Shown: positions 40,901-55,900 of the stretch, piece by piece | Layout: each line of letters starts with the position of its first letter | How positions within the stretch are numbered: the first letter of the stretch is position 1 | Assembly (NCBI GenBank): GCA_905250885.1 | Contig: CAJNOQ010000024.1 | Location: 41,534 to 105,533 of the forward strand | DNA length: 64,000 nucleotides | Direction of reading: 5' to 3' | Source of the DNA: Didymodactylos carnosus | Lineage: Eukaryota > Rotifera > Eurotatoria > Philodinida > Philodinidae | The notes under the pieces: model-generated | The model's database searches: none | What the model was told of the DNA's origin: nothing | Seen by the model: the letters and a program-made list of their open reading frames with translations, nothing else | Position numbers and translations under genes: made by a program

Positions 40901-43900
40901 AATTTCTGATTACAACATTCATTAACCGTATCACACACACACACACACACACACATACACACACACACACATATATATATATTACTCAATTTTTTCAGAA
41001 AAAAACGAATCTTTTTCGAGTCGTTTGGCTATTTAAAATAAAACCTGAGCTGAATTATTTCAATTAAATCCCTTGAAGGGTCAACCATCTAAGTAGTTTT
41101 CTTTTTTTTTTGCAGTTTACGCACATATTTACAATTATGCGTAATCATTAATTTTTTTTTGTCTTTTTCTATTGTTTACAGAAGTACGAAACATTGCCGA
41201 CGGAGAAGAGCAATTATCTTCTATCTTAACTTCATTTTCTCCTTTGACTTCTGTTTCTGCTAGTACTATTCCGTCTAAGACTAGATCACTTAATAAAAAA
41301 ATAGATAGTATTTCACCATCAGCTACATTACCCGTTATTTCACCTATTCAATCCATATCAGGTTTAAATAAGACGTCAGTATCATTTCAACGTCTATCAA
41401 AATATACTAGACCAGCTGATGAATTAGGGCAGCATTCCTCGGATATAAATACAATTTTGTCTTCAATATCAACTGTACCATCATACACTTCATCACCTAA
41501 TACCATTCGCGAAATACGTTCAAAATTGATGGAAATATCCCCTGACCTATCAAAAAAGACGTCAAAAATTGCATCATCAAACGTCAGTAGTCATCATCAA
41601 CAGCCTGTCTCGAGTACGGCTGATCATATACAATCAAATTGGTTAGAAGATCGTCGTGCTTATCAAAGCGAAGAACAACAACAACAACAACAAATTCTAC
41701 CGAAAACTCGATCACCACGAATGTCACCACCAACAAAACTCTCATTTGAACAAAACATAACAAATTTAGAAAAGGAATCACCATTATTACAGTCAGAATT
41801 ATTGACAGCTGAACATGAATTATCAGCACTAAAATCTCGTCTAGCTGTTACGGAGGGAATTACTGCTGTTACATCAACAATACTAGAATCATTGAAAGAA
41901 CATTTTGAGTTACCTGCAAAACAAGTTGAACAAATTGATGCTGCTATATTTAGCACTAGAGAAAATGTTGACACAATTTCTGGTAGAAAGGTTTGCGGTG
42001 ATCTAAGCAGTGAACCAATACCAAAAATTGCATCATTTAATAAAATTTTAGTTAGTGGAGTTAGTTCACATTCTATTTCGACTCTCAAACCGACGTTCAT
42101 TGATCAGGCAACATCTCCTATTCAAGAGTTTAATATTAATAATTTACCAATGATATTAACATTACCATCATTAACTGTTGCTTCACAAACATCACCGATG
42201 ATTGAAAATATCTCGTTATTACCATCACTCACAAACGAATTGACAGGAGAATCAGTTGAAATTCATTATGATGCAATAACAAATCAACAAACATCGTTTC
42301 TTGTCAAAACACGAAATTCATTTTGGATTGCCAACCATATTCCAATACATGAAGCGGAAAATCGTTTACGAACAATGTCGAGTCCAGTCATGAAACGTGC
42401 TACAGTAAAATTACCCGAGTCTATGGATCAATTTTTATCAGACTCAGAGGATGAATTCTCTTCTCAAACACATAAAAAAACAGCGCAACAAGTTGACGAG
42501 GAAAAATTGCCAAAAGAATCATTAGATATTGATAGAGAATCACAATGGTCTATTGAGTCAATTGCCGATTCAGAAAAGCTCACCGATCCATCAATTTCTA
42601 ATACGCAAGAATTCGTATTATCTACAAAAGATGAAGATGAAATTATCGGTGAATATGAACATCCGTCAGTCTCGCAATCACAAACACGTTCACCATTTAC
42701 TGAACAAAATTTAAATCTATTTAATGAAGAATCCATGGAAATAAAACAATCGTCTAACGAGGATACTGGGTTAGCAGAAGTTCTAGCACCATCTATTTCA
42801 ATTTCATCCGCTCAAGAATTATTAACACTGGAAGAAAACGGTTATTTATCAACATATCCTCCATCTGATTTGGAACATCAAGCATCAGAATTTAATTCAT
42901 ATGAAAAAGACCAGTTTCAACCTACACAAGTTGTGGATGAATCTACAGTTTTTTCAAAAGATAAATTAATTCAACAAGATTCTTTGACACAATTGTATGA
43001 AAATATATCAGCATCTATCACAGACAAAGTTCTTTCTGACATTCTAGAAAAACAACAGCAATCACCAAAAACTAGTATTGAATCGGAATCATTTAGTCAA
43101 TCTCCCCCGTTACCTATAACGCCAGATAGAGAAACAAGTTATGATACGAAAGAACAATTATCGGAAATGATAAAAATTCGTTCGGCACCATCTGAAAATC
43201 GACAACAATTAGAAGAATTAGAAGTAAAAGTAGAAGAGTTAGATAATATCTTGGATCACATGTTACATCAACAAGATAAAGAAATATCGACAGAAATGAA
43301 TGAATTTGAATTAAAAGTAGATGAATTAACGACGATTGTTCATGATATTGATATGAAAAAACAAAATGAAGATCGTATTGAATCAGAAATTGATGAATTA
43401 TATAAAATAATACTATGTAAGTATTCGTTTTGATACACTTTCTTTTTGTATTCTGCATCAAAATATAGAGTTTCGAATATGATTTTACGAGATTTGAATT
43501 TTAATAGATACACTAAAATCTCTGTAATTTGCTTTTTTTTTCAAGTTTGAGAAATTTTACTAAAATCAAAGATTAAACATCTCATAGTGAATAGTAAATA
43601 ATCTTATGTCAAAGTAAAATACTGTTTATCTATACTATAATATTAAAAAATATTTTTCAAAAAATATTTTGATATTTAAAAACATTTTTACTTTATAAGT
43701 TTATCTTGAAAATGGTTACAATTTTTTCAGCCGTAAGATTGTTCCAAAACCATAGAAAGACTATCAATAAAATATCTTGTAGAACTATTAGTAAATTTTA
43801 AAAAATACTTTTTTAAATCTAATGAAAAAAATTATTTTAGTGTCTAAAGTTAATTCATATTATTTTTTTTGTCTATTTAAGCTATACATGGGAAAAATCA

Positions 43901-46900
43901 AATTAATTTTGATATATTACCGAATTCTGAAAAAGACTATGAATTAACCACTGAACAACTTTCTCAAGAGCGACGACATTCATTAGAATTATTGAAAGAA
44001 AATGTTGATGAATTACGACAAATTATATATGATATATCTACAATTAATTTACATGAACGTCCACATAATTTACTATTAACAACGGACAATCAAATTTTAC
44101 AATCACATAATGTAACAACATCCGATGTAGAAGTTTCAGATAGAGATTTATCGGAAGAAAATGAAAATAAAATAACATCAGTTCGAAATATTGATATTGC
44201 AAAAGAGTGGACACCCGAACAAATGGCAGAATATTTTCAATGTACGTCAGATGGTAAACCATTATCAAATTTTAAATTATCATCTGAAGATTTACCATCA
44301 ACATTTATTTCAAATAAAACACAACCTATAGTCGATCATATTAATCAACAATCATATTCTTTAGATAATTTAACACGGATAATTGACGAAATGCGTGAAT
44401 CACAACATATTGATATACAAAAATTGATTCCAGAAGATTCAATAGTTTCAACAACAAATCGATCTTCATATCCTGAGAAGAAAGTGATTACACATCTCAT
44501 ACCAGAAAGTCCTCGTATCTCAAGTGATGTTTTTTATGAAGGAGGTCGTAATCACAGTTTGTTTGATAATACTCATAATTTAATAAATATTGTTCAAACC
44601 ATAATTGATATTGGTCAACAACAAAAAAGTGTTATTCCACATCTAATTCCGGAAGCACCAAGAATTACCCAAGACGTATTCTATGAAGGTGATACTCATC
44701 GAACACTGTATACTACTGATATTGATGATTTAAGAACAATCGTGGAAGATACTTCACATAAAGTACAATTAGAACCTGAAGAGCCACGTATCACAGCAGA
44801 CGTTTTTTATGAGGGTGATACACAACGGTCATTATATCAAAAAGATAATGAACAGTCAAATAATGGTGGTTTGTATCAAATTGTTAGTGATATTCACGAC
44901 CATTCATTAAAAAAAGCATTAGAATCGGATACCGAGGAAGTACTTGCTGAATCTTTTATAACCACCGAGATGCCAGTTAATAAAGGTGGCGGATTGTACG
45001 AGATAATCCATGAAATTGAAAATTTTCCATTACGTTCAAATACAACATCCAAACAATTCTATGAAGACGATGAACAACAAATGTCTCCAGATACCATGGA
45101 GTTTATGAATACAATACAAGAAGTTGAACGACATTCAATACACGATGAAAATATTATGATGCCTAAAAGAGAATATAGATCACCGTTTAGCCAAGAACCG
45201 TCTATAGTGATTCATCGAACGATTTTAACACGAAATGATACACTGTATGAGCCAGAAAAACTCACGGTAGACTCTGGTTTAAGTTCACCAACAGTAGAAA
45301 TAGAATCACAAAGTACTGAAACATTTATCTCGAAACCTGTAGACGGTTACGTAAAAACTGTAGATACTGACAGTCTAAGAGCTGTCAGCTCTAAAGAAAA
45401 CTTATATATTGAATCATCCGCCGAAAATCCTTATTACGTTCCACCTGGAGTACGCACTCTGCGTAGAGAAGATATCGATCAATTGAATGAAGATGATGTT
45501 AAGCCATCAAACGGATTACATCAGATTATCGATGACATTCATAATATTAATAAGAATAAAAAACTCACTCATGATGATTGGACAACTTCACCACACCAAC
45601 GTCAAGAAATCTATGGGGAAAAATATAGACCAGAAAGAAAATTTAGTTCTGACCTAGTCACTCACAAAAACATTGTATCAGATGATTCTTTTGACACTGC
45701 AGATCATTTTATAAAAAATGTTCAAGAACAACCACCTACGTCGTCAGATACTGTAATTAATCCTCCACATTCTCACGAGATGCAAGAGGTCTCGCCTACT
45801 CAAGGAATGTCTGAACTTACTCCAAGTGTGGAAGAATTGATAAAGATAGCGAGTAGTTTAAGAAATTTTCAAAAACCCGTTTTACAAGATCAAGAATCAT
45901 CTCAGATATTATCTTATAAAACTGATGAATATTCTTCATCTGACGAGGAAATTGATCTTTCGAAGCGTCCAGATAACTGGACAAACTCATCGTTTCAAAG
46001 ACAAGAAATTTATGGTGATAAGTATCGTCCAGAAAAATATTTGAGCGAAGACCAGATTGACTACGCTATGGAAAGTCCCGAAGTAGAAATACGTTTAACA
46101 CAGGAAACATTCCCAACCACGTCAGGTCTTGAAAGTATTATCCGTGATATTTCAAACGACAATACAGTTAACGAAGAAAATCAAGATTCATCGTTTGTTT
46201 CTCATATACAGCGATCATCTATAATAAGTCGCACAATACCATCGACTAGACAAAGTTCAGATGAAATTAGTGAGGATTCGGACAATGATCAGATATTAGA
46301 AGATAATCAATTATATACATCAGAAAATGATTTTAGACCAACCCATTTGAATATCACTACTTCATCTACGCTAGAAAATCAATCAGCACCATTTCAATCT
46401 GACTTTCCAGTATTATCCACGGAGTCTATTCAACAATTTAGTACAGAACAACAAAAGAGAGATAGTTCAGAAATATTAGTTGAAAAATCAAAAAATGATA
46501 ATGATGACGTGGAAGAAGAAGAATTAAGTGTCTATGACCGATTACTAATTCAAACATCGGCTGACATTGTTAATAAAATATTACAAAATGCAATAAATGA
46601 GGAATTTGACTACGATAGCCTAGCAGATAATCTAAATTCATCAAAAATCGAAACGCTTACTGAACATTCACTTGAGCAATTCCATGAAACGAATACACAA
46701 ACAATCGAAAACGATCAGATACAAAATACTCCAAAAGATGTAGCGCAAGGTTTTATATCCATGTCTTCGACGAGAGATGACGAAAATTTGCCTCAATTAA
46801 CAATGCTAAATTATAAAATGCAACAAGGTTATAATCTCAATGAGGCAGCACGACACCAACAACAGGTAGACAACGTGGAAGATGAACAAGATAGCTTAAA

Positions 46901-49900
46901 TGATAGTAGCAAATACTCAACAAGTGCCGATGCGCTGCCGTTAGATTCGTCACTTGATAGTATTGCTCACGCAAATGAAGAAGAACAACAAATAACTGAT
47001 TGGAACTCATTAGTTAAAGGCACGTCTGAACAAGAACGACAAGTGCGTGATATTCCAGAGCTCGTCATATCGGAGGTTAGTGTAGAAAATGAACAAGAAG
47101 ACGATCTCGAAGATCAACAGCATTATATCTCATCAAATTCGGTTCAAGACTTAGGAAACTTAATTAATGAATTACAGGAATTAGAAGAGAAACTTGAAGA
47201 AGAGCATCTTCAAGAAGAACAAGAGACGTCCTTATCGTCTATTGAGGATGAAGATGATGAAAGCAAAAATTTAATACCACATCCCACAGATGAACCCTAT
47301 TTGTCTGTATCAGATGTGGTCACTTCCAGATCAACTCAAGAACTTGGGGATCTTGTATCCGAATTAAAAAGTTTAGAAAAACAAATTAATGAAACTATCA
47401 TTCAAGATGAAGAAAATGACCGTTTATCATCGGAGGAAGACGAAATTCACCCTTATGATCTACAAATATCACAAAGTTTAAGCAGTACCAAATCTACGCA
47501 AGAGCTGGGACATCTTGTAGAACAATTACACAAAGTCGAAGAACAACTAGAAAATAAATTAGAACAGTCTGCAAGTTTACAACTCGAACCAAGCAAGTTA
47601 GAAACGTCAAAATCATCTAACGAATTAGTCAACCTAATGAGTGAATTAACCGATGTTGCACATAAACTTGAGATAAAATTAAACTATGAACAATTCTCGA
47701 ATGATATTATTGAAAAACGCCGTAATTCTAAATCAATATCTGATCAAGATTATCACCGAACAGAACGACGTCCATCTAGTCCACCAACAACACCCACACT
47801 AAAAACACAATTTGTCGAAGAGTTAATTCGATCAATGAACGATGTTGATGAAGCAAAAGAAGAATTATCGTCGCTTATAGCTAATCAAGATGAAACTATC
47901 AGTGCAGAAAGTGACATTTTACAAGAAATGATTGAAAACATTATTAAACAAGCACAAGAAACAGTTGAAAATGAAGAAAAAGAATTAAATTTAATTCAGT
48001 CCAATAAAATTATTGATAAAAATCTTATTAAATCACCAAACACGATTTTGGAACCCATTGATCGTCGACGACCCTATACGCAGTCCTCAGCGACGTCGAT
48101 AAGCGATGAATTATCAACGGAGGATAATACGATTGATAAACAGGGTGAACTGGCTGCTCAACTTGATTATTTAAGACGCATGTCTCGATATGAAAGTCTA
48201 TATGATGAAGATCAACGACAACAACACAATGCGTCGCTATCAGAAACTAGCGATATGTTTGAGCAACAAACAAAATTTGGTGATTATTTGACGGCTGTAC
48301 GTGAAGAAGAATTGGAAACAAAATGTATGGAAGATGAAGATGGAAACAAAACAGACAGCGATAAAAACAGCAGCAATGAAGATGATGATAATAAACAAAA
48401 TAAATATCGCATAAATAACGATAAACCATTTTTCGAACGCAAAGACAAAGATGAACATGATGATAGCGACGATGACGGTGGTAACAGAACCGGTGATCAA
48501 TTTTTTCAAAGTAATCAAATCACGGATACAAATCAAATAAGTGAACAACCACAACAACAACAATCTTCAGAACAACAAAGCGGCTCTTCAAATACAACGC
48601 AAGTTGATAATGAAAGTCAAATGCAAATTTCTCAGGATTCTATCGAGAACTTCAATTATACATCATCTAATACGAAAGAAATAGCCGACTATAGATACGA
48701 TACGACATGGAATAAGAGTGATGCAAACCAAGAGGAAACTAGGCACGATTTCGTGAATTTATTATTAAATGACAATGGAGAAGTTGACAAGACACCAACA
48801 CAGCAAACACCAAGTAATGATCAAAATAATATCATTGATTTTCAACGTATCGAACAAAATCCTCCAGATATGAAAACGTCCACAGATTCACTCGAGAATG
48901 AATCAGATGGAAAATCAGATAGCGAATTAAAACTTGCATTTAGTTTACCATTAGATATTAATAGAGACGATGAATTTGACGTAACTCAGGACGATGTTCA
49001 AATAGAAATGGATAACTTATTTAATCCAATAAGTCCATCAAGTAATAATGAATTTGATCTATTAAGACGTGAAACAGATGAACCTACACCAAGTAAAATG
49101 TCCGGTTATCATAGTGATTATTTTCGACCAGATTCTGTTACATCACACAGTGAGAGACATTCAACACCACGGGAAATGTTAAAAAATGATCAACGAATAA
49201 CACCTGAAATTCGTCGCTATTCAATTGGAAGCGAACAAAGTTTTGATGAAGCAACTGATAATTTTATCACAGCCCATGATCAATTAACTACTACTACTAA
49301 TCTAACAAATGAAATTGGTCACAATCTAGCCCATTCGGATAACGAAATTAAAATAGAGGAAAAGCCAACAGTTTATCATATGATTCAACGAGAGATTGAA
49401 ACCGAACAATTACCGGTCATGCACGCTAGACGAACGATAAGTGAAAATAGTTTGTATAGTACATCAAGTTCATCAGTACCAATGAATAATAGCAATTCTT
49501 TATCAAACTCGTGTTTACAGTTGACCAGTTATATCAGCGATAATGAAATGAATCAGTCATTAAACGACGAGAAAAAAATTGATACAATCTCAACCGATTC
49601 ACACAGTTTAAGATCCATTAATAATTCAAAGTTGTCTACTAAATCATCATTGATTACAAATGATGCTTTAACACCTGTCAATAACTTAAATATTATACAT
49701 ACATTGCTAGAAGGCGAAGAATCACTAAATGTTGCGCCAGAATCATGTAGAATATCGATAGACGAACAGCCAAAATCAAAAACTGAAGATGATAACGAAC
49801 AACAACGACCGTCGACAATTGATATTCCATTCGATAGTATTGGTGAACGAGAAACATCAAGTACGAATACTAGTACTCCATCAGTTTGTACAATAGTTGA

Positions 49901-52900
49901 AAATTCAGAAATAAAACAAATTTCGTTGCCAAGTGATATATCCCATCAGTCTTCATTATCCAGACGACTATTTATCTCGTCTGATAATTATTACACACCG
50001 TATGTCACTATTCAAATTGAAAATCAAGAAATATCTTCACCTGCTGAAGAACAAGGAACTGAAATCACATCTTGGACATCACCAGTTAACGACAATATTC
50101 AACGTGACGATATTTATACAACGGAAGAGTTTGATACCAAAAAACCCGTTGAATTATTAGAAAATACAACGGGAAAAGGACGTCGTACATCATCTGATAA
50201 TGAACGCGATCGCTCTGACAAAAATACGCCGCCACCATCCGGTTCACTGGCAAGTCAACCTCTGTCACCTGTTGTTTCTCTTACATCATCCAAAAAAAAT
50301 ACAGCACATGAGGAGCTAGAGCATGGTGATCCTTTAATAAATTTGTCAATATTTAAAATGCAAAGTAACGTTCAACATTTTCCGTCAGCGGATGATTTAC
50401 GGCATGACGAAAAAACAAAACTTGTTCGATCACCAGAAATTTATCATATGGACAATATTGGAACAAATTTATCATCGGCCGATCCTCGTCATTTATCGAA
50501 CACACAATCCGAGTCGAACATTGATGATGCAGCAACTTTCTTAGATATTCATGAGTTGTCTACATTGTCTAAAGAAAACTCCTCAGAATCCATCTTACAC
50601 GATGCTGTCGAAAAAGAATCATCGCCAGAGGCCGCAGATATGAGTTTCCGTGATGTGTATGAGCCTACAAGTAGTAGCATGCGACCTTTAGCTTTATCTG
50701 TGCCTGGACAGGCGATTATTGCTGCTACGGTCAGTGAAGAAACAATAATGAACGAAGATGAATTTGAACAATTGACAGAGCAATACGTGAACAATGTGTT
50801 AAATGCCGTTGTAGTTCAATTAATGTCTGAACAAACAGGAATAATTCATGAACGTATCCTTTCCTCAACATCTTCCTCTTCCGACATATCCGACGAACAA
50901 ATGCCGTTAAATGCTATGGAAAAAGGCGGCGAAGAAAGCATTGAGAGTGGAGATCCTAGTGGTGCACAAGGACAATATTCAATGACAACAGATAGTAGCA
51001 GCTTTTCGGTTCAATACAGCGCGGATCAATCACACGAAAGTGGCTCAGATGAGCCTTCTTTTCCTGAAAAATTTAAACAACCAGTTAAAACATTGCGTCG
51101 GGCACACACAGATTCGGATGGTTTTCAAACATTAGAATCACAAAAGGAAAAGAATGATATTGAACAAGTATTAAGTCGACATTCAATCGATGATCGAACC
51201 GGCGTTTTTGTTAGAAGTTCGAGTTTACAACAAACATATTCATCAGAAAACACAAACTATTTGAATCAAATGTTAATAGACCAAAAATTGGTTGATAATA
51301 CGAGTTGTTCAACATCAAATCAGCCAGAGGATGGAACACATATTAGTGATTATCCTACGGCAGCTGAGTCTATGCAATCTAGTACACGAGTAAATCAACG
51401 AAATTCGTTGTCAGATGGATCCAGTTATAGTGAACCCAAAGGGCGTATAGAACAAATATTTTTAAAAATTCCACAAAATGACGATACCATACGTTCTGAC
51501 TCTAGCCGAAGTGGTTATGTTACAGCTGATGAAACACGTTCAGATCAATCGTCAAAACGGATATCCGATGAAAATCAAGACGAAGAGACTAATAATGGAC
51601 TTATCAATTTCGGTTATGAATCCGATGACGTTGAGAAGGATAATACATTTTTACAGTCAACAGCTGTAACCGTCGATTCATTGTTTCAGCCTGGTTTAGA
51701 TTTGGATAATGATTTTAAAAGCAGAATATCCGATGAAGAAGAAGCAGGCCATTTGAAATATGAGGGTGAAGGAGAAGAGAGTAGTACTAGTTTCACTGGC
51801 AGCGGTCGAAAGCCATTGGGAAATATAAATGGAAACGAAATTCGTTCATCTTCAACGGCCGAAAGACATCCGTATGAACCTTCAAAAAGTGTTTCATTCA
51901 AATTAGATTCGAGTGAACAACACGTACCTATTCAACATCGATCACCACGTGCATCAGTCACCATTAAACATCAAGAAAGTCTTGAATCACCAACTAAGGA
52001 AAAAAATACAATAAAATCATTACAAGACTTTATTGTTGGTAAAAATTTAGAAGAACTTGGTCAGTGTCTTGAAATAGTTGATAAATCGTCACAAAATTTT
52101 AATGACTATTGTTCGCCTAAAATTCATTTATCTCCTCAACTATCGCGCGAAAAATCGAACAACATAAGTAGTTCAGATAATGAACAAATTACAAATGTTG
52201 TTTCAGATGATGGAAAACTATTCATTACAAAATCAGTGTACTCGGATTACGAAGCCTATGAAGCCGGAAGTGAAAGTGATCGAGATGATAAACGAAAAAG
52301 ACCGTCTCTAAAATCTACAACAGATTTTTGGTTAAATATTGAAAAAAATGAACCTATTCTCGAACAATCTGATAAACTGTTAAATTCACCATTGACAGCA
52401 ATGGTCACTTCCTCCTGTACAAGTGAATCATCTGAAAGCTGTCAACAAGTTGAAGCCACGTATGACACCGATACTGGTCATATTACATCATTTTCGGTCG
52501 ATGATGAAGGTCAAGTTAAAATAATAGAAAAAAGTTTATTAGGATTAACTGAAGATGAAAATATAATACAACAAGAATCCGAACAAAATAATAATGAGAA
52601 TCAAATGAGTTCTATTATTCGTGAAGAATTATCCCAATTGAAAACGGACGCTTGTACAGAATCATCGTCAATTGTCGATAAAATAAAACTTAAACTAGAA
52701 AGATCTATTGATCGTCTTGTTAAGAAAACACTAGATGGTGAAGAGGATACAAGAAAATCAGATCTCATATCTCCATTCACCGATCGTAGTCTCGACGCTT
52801 TTGAGGAGAAAAAATACGAAGAACAACATTTAAAACATGCTCTCAGCGAACAGTATATTCAAGTTTCATCTGATGAATTTGACTATGGAACGTTACAACG

Positions 52901-55900
52901 TTTTAGTTCCGATTCTTGTATTATAATACGTGTTCCAGAGGAATATGCACCTAGCTCTACGCTATTACTTGATGATATGGAACAAACGAAAGCTGATTTA
53001 AAAAATAACCAGTTAAATGTATTACAATCGATTTCAGATGATGATGAAATTAATATGGCCAAAGATTTCATGCAATCGAGTGTCATTTATCGATCGAATA
53101 CAAAAAATGACGATAATGAAGAACAAAGTGACAGTAACCAAGAATCAGCATTTCATATTTATGAAAAACCCGAAGAAGGAGAACCATTTTTAATAATGAG
53201 TAGTAGTCCAGTATTAGTTGAAAAAGATAAATTACAGGTGATTGATAAAAGACCATTGCACAGTTCACCTGATACACCATTTAGTACTGATAGCAGTATT
53301 GAATTAGCTGAACGAGATATAACCGAAGTGAATGATGAATTCGTTCTAGTTAAACATTTATCGATCGATCCGGTAGGCACTGATGAATTATCTCCAGCTG
53401 CTAGTCCACAACAAAAATTCACTGTCATTTCAAAACATACACCAACTCACTCATCTTCGTCATCCTCGTCGTCGTCAGACAAACAGGAAAGTTCACCAGA
53501 CTTATTAGAAATTTTAAAACATGAATATGACTATCCTCCACTTGATACCGGTTTTGATATTCGACAAGCAACTGCTTTAGAAACGGTTTATGAAAGTCCG
53601 GAATTAAAAAGTGAAGATGCCACAATCGATAGTCCTTCGACAAGCGATTCTCATCGAAAAACAAGTTCAACTAGTGAAAATAGTGCCATTATTGTTACAG
53701 TTGAAGATGTGATGGATAATGATCAACAACAAGTGCAATATCGTAATAAAACAATGTTGAATAATCCAACGACAAGCTCTTCATTCGAAGAATTAAAACG
53801 ATTAACTACACCGCCTACGGTTACAGCTGTTGACCGTCACTCAACACCAAGTACTGCGAATACAGACGATTCTCTACTTGAATTTGAACGCTTAGAAATG
53901 GAAATGTCAAAATCGGGTACAGCATCACCAGGCAATAATAATCGTTCACACACAGATCGAATTGTGTCAGCTGTTCCATCTCAACAAATGATCAATACGG
54001 CACGTGAAATAAGAAATTCTGTTGAATCACTAATAACGCCAATCGATAATATTCAATTAGAGGCAGAAAAGGTTGCATCCTACATTCAGCGACATCAAGC
54101 TCTCTTTTCAACGTCAAATTATTCCGGATCAGACGATGACAATTCAAACAATATCTTATTACAACGGTCGTTATCTAATGATTCCCCATCTTTTTCTAAT
54201 ACAAAACAAGTAAAATATTTTCCCACAGTAGAAGGATTGAATAATGTCGATGATGATGTAAAATATTTGATTGATGAAATTTTGTTTAAAACCGAACAAG
54301 TTCATTTAGAGCGAACAAAACCAATTGAAATTGAAAATAGTGATTTGACAGCATCCTATAGTGAATCAGGTCCATCATCATGTACAGATCAAACAGTCAT
54401 TTTTAATACAACATCGTCCAAACGTAACTCAGGCGGTGAGTCGATATTGAGCGACGAGGAAAAACAAACTGAGTTTGAAGAGGAAAATGAGTACGTTAAA
54501 ATTGATTATGATGATTTAAAACAAGAACTAAAATCGAACAATAAACGATCTGAAACAGACGATTCAACACAATTAATTTCTAGCCTCGTTAGTTCGATTA
54601 TTGATGATGATTTGGATAACGAAATTGATAATAAAAAACAAAAAAATTTAGATAATGATGAAATATTGTCTGGTGACATATCATTATCCATGTCTGGTAG
54701 CGAACAATCTGTTGATCGTGAAATGAAAACGAGTTTTGCTGGTATTGATGAAGATAGTGATGCATTTTTAATGAGTACTAGTCAAACTTCATCTCAACAA
54801 GATAATAGCATTCATAATCCTATAATGACAGCATCTACAAGTACAACATCGTTCCCACGAATGATTATCGAACAGAAATCACCAGATATCGCTAGCACAC
54901 CACTAAGAGATATCCAAGAACATTTACAAGTGTCTGGTAGAGCATTTGCTGATGATAGTCAAACAAGTTCAATGACCACGTCCTCATCATTGTCAGAGCA
55001 TGGTGGAGAAGACATGAATACCAAATCTTTACCATTGCAAGCACGCGAAAAAAAGAAACGTCGACGAGGTAATGATAAACAGTCAGATATTAAAAATCGT
55101 AATTTATCATCGTCCGAAAGTGATTATGAGTCAGGAACGACACCCGTGTTGATTTCTCCAACAATCGAACAACCTTCACAACTTAAATCAGAAATCGATT
55201 TAACTCCCTGTATTTCTAGTCAATTCACTCATGGTGAAGATCGAGTGTTTTTTGATACAGATGAATCAATAAAACAAAAGCAACCTAAAATTAATGACTC
55301 ATCAACTTCATTGTCAAAGACGTCGCCACCGTCATCGACCCGTCGTTCACCTCCGCCATCAGGTCAAATTTCCACGTCTCGCACAACATCTTCGTCTTCC
55401 TCAGCCTCGTCATATTCTTCATCAAATCAAACTGTGATACAACGTGTGTTACCTGCTGAAATTCATTTATCTAGCTTCAAGCGTAATCATGAACCATCAC
55501 ATTCATCTTCTACTAGTCCTCCTGATCATTTACCATTCATTCCACCATTTGTTCATTCTCATTCACCAACATCAACGTCAAGTCATACTGTTGTACATAA
55601 AAATGACCGGTTAATACTGACTGACATTTCACCTTCCATCGCTACTACATCAACAATTAATACTACTAGTACGACAAAACCATTTACAACCTCGTCTTTT
55701 GTTACTGTTTCATCTCCCTCGTTATTTTTATCATCAGCTGGTATAGATAATAATAATTTTAATGACAGATCTAATAAAACTATTTCTCTCGAAAGTGAAC
55801 TAGCTACTCATCATCAAAAATATCATTCTCATCCCGGTACGGTTACAGGAGGATTTTCTTTACCTCCTAATAACACAAAAGAAGGAATAGATATCACAAA

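Larger units (their letters stand above)
38352..41181. other. Ankyrin introns around the 30-nt exon
   Basis: AT-rich non-coding DNA interrupted only by the 30-nt exon at 39182-39211. It contains an AATAAA at about 38404-38409, an (AT)n tract near 40323-40360 and a (CA)n/(AT)n tract at 40932-40982. No gene or transposon recognised. Confidence 0.7.

Noticed and set aside
48240-48563. Minus-strand frame rich in Ile/Val/Phe resembling a membrane protein
   Set aside because: Complement of the Asp/Asn/Lys-rich giant exon; hydrophobicity is a by-product of GAT/AAT codons read in reverse.
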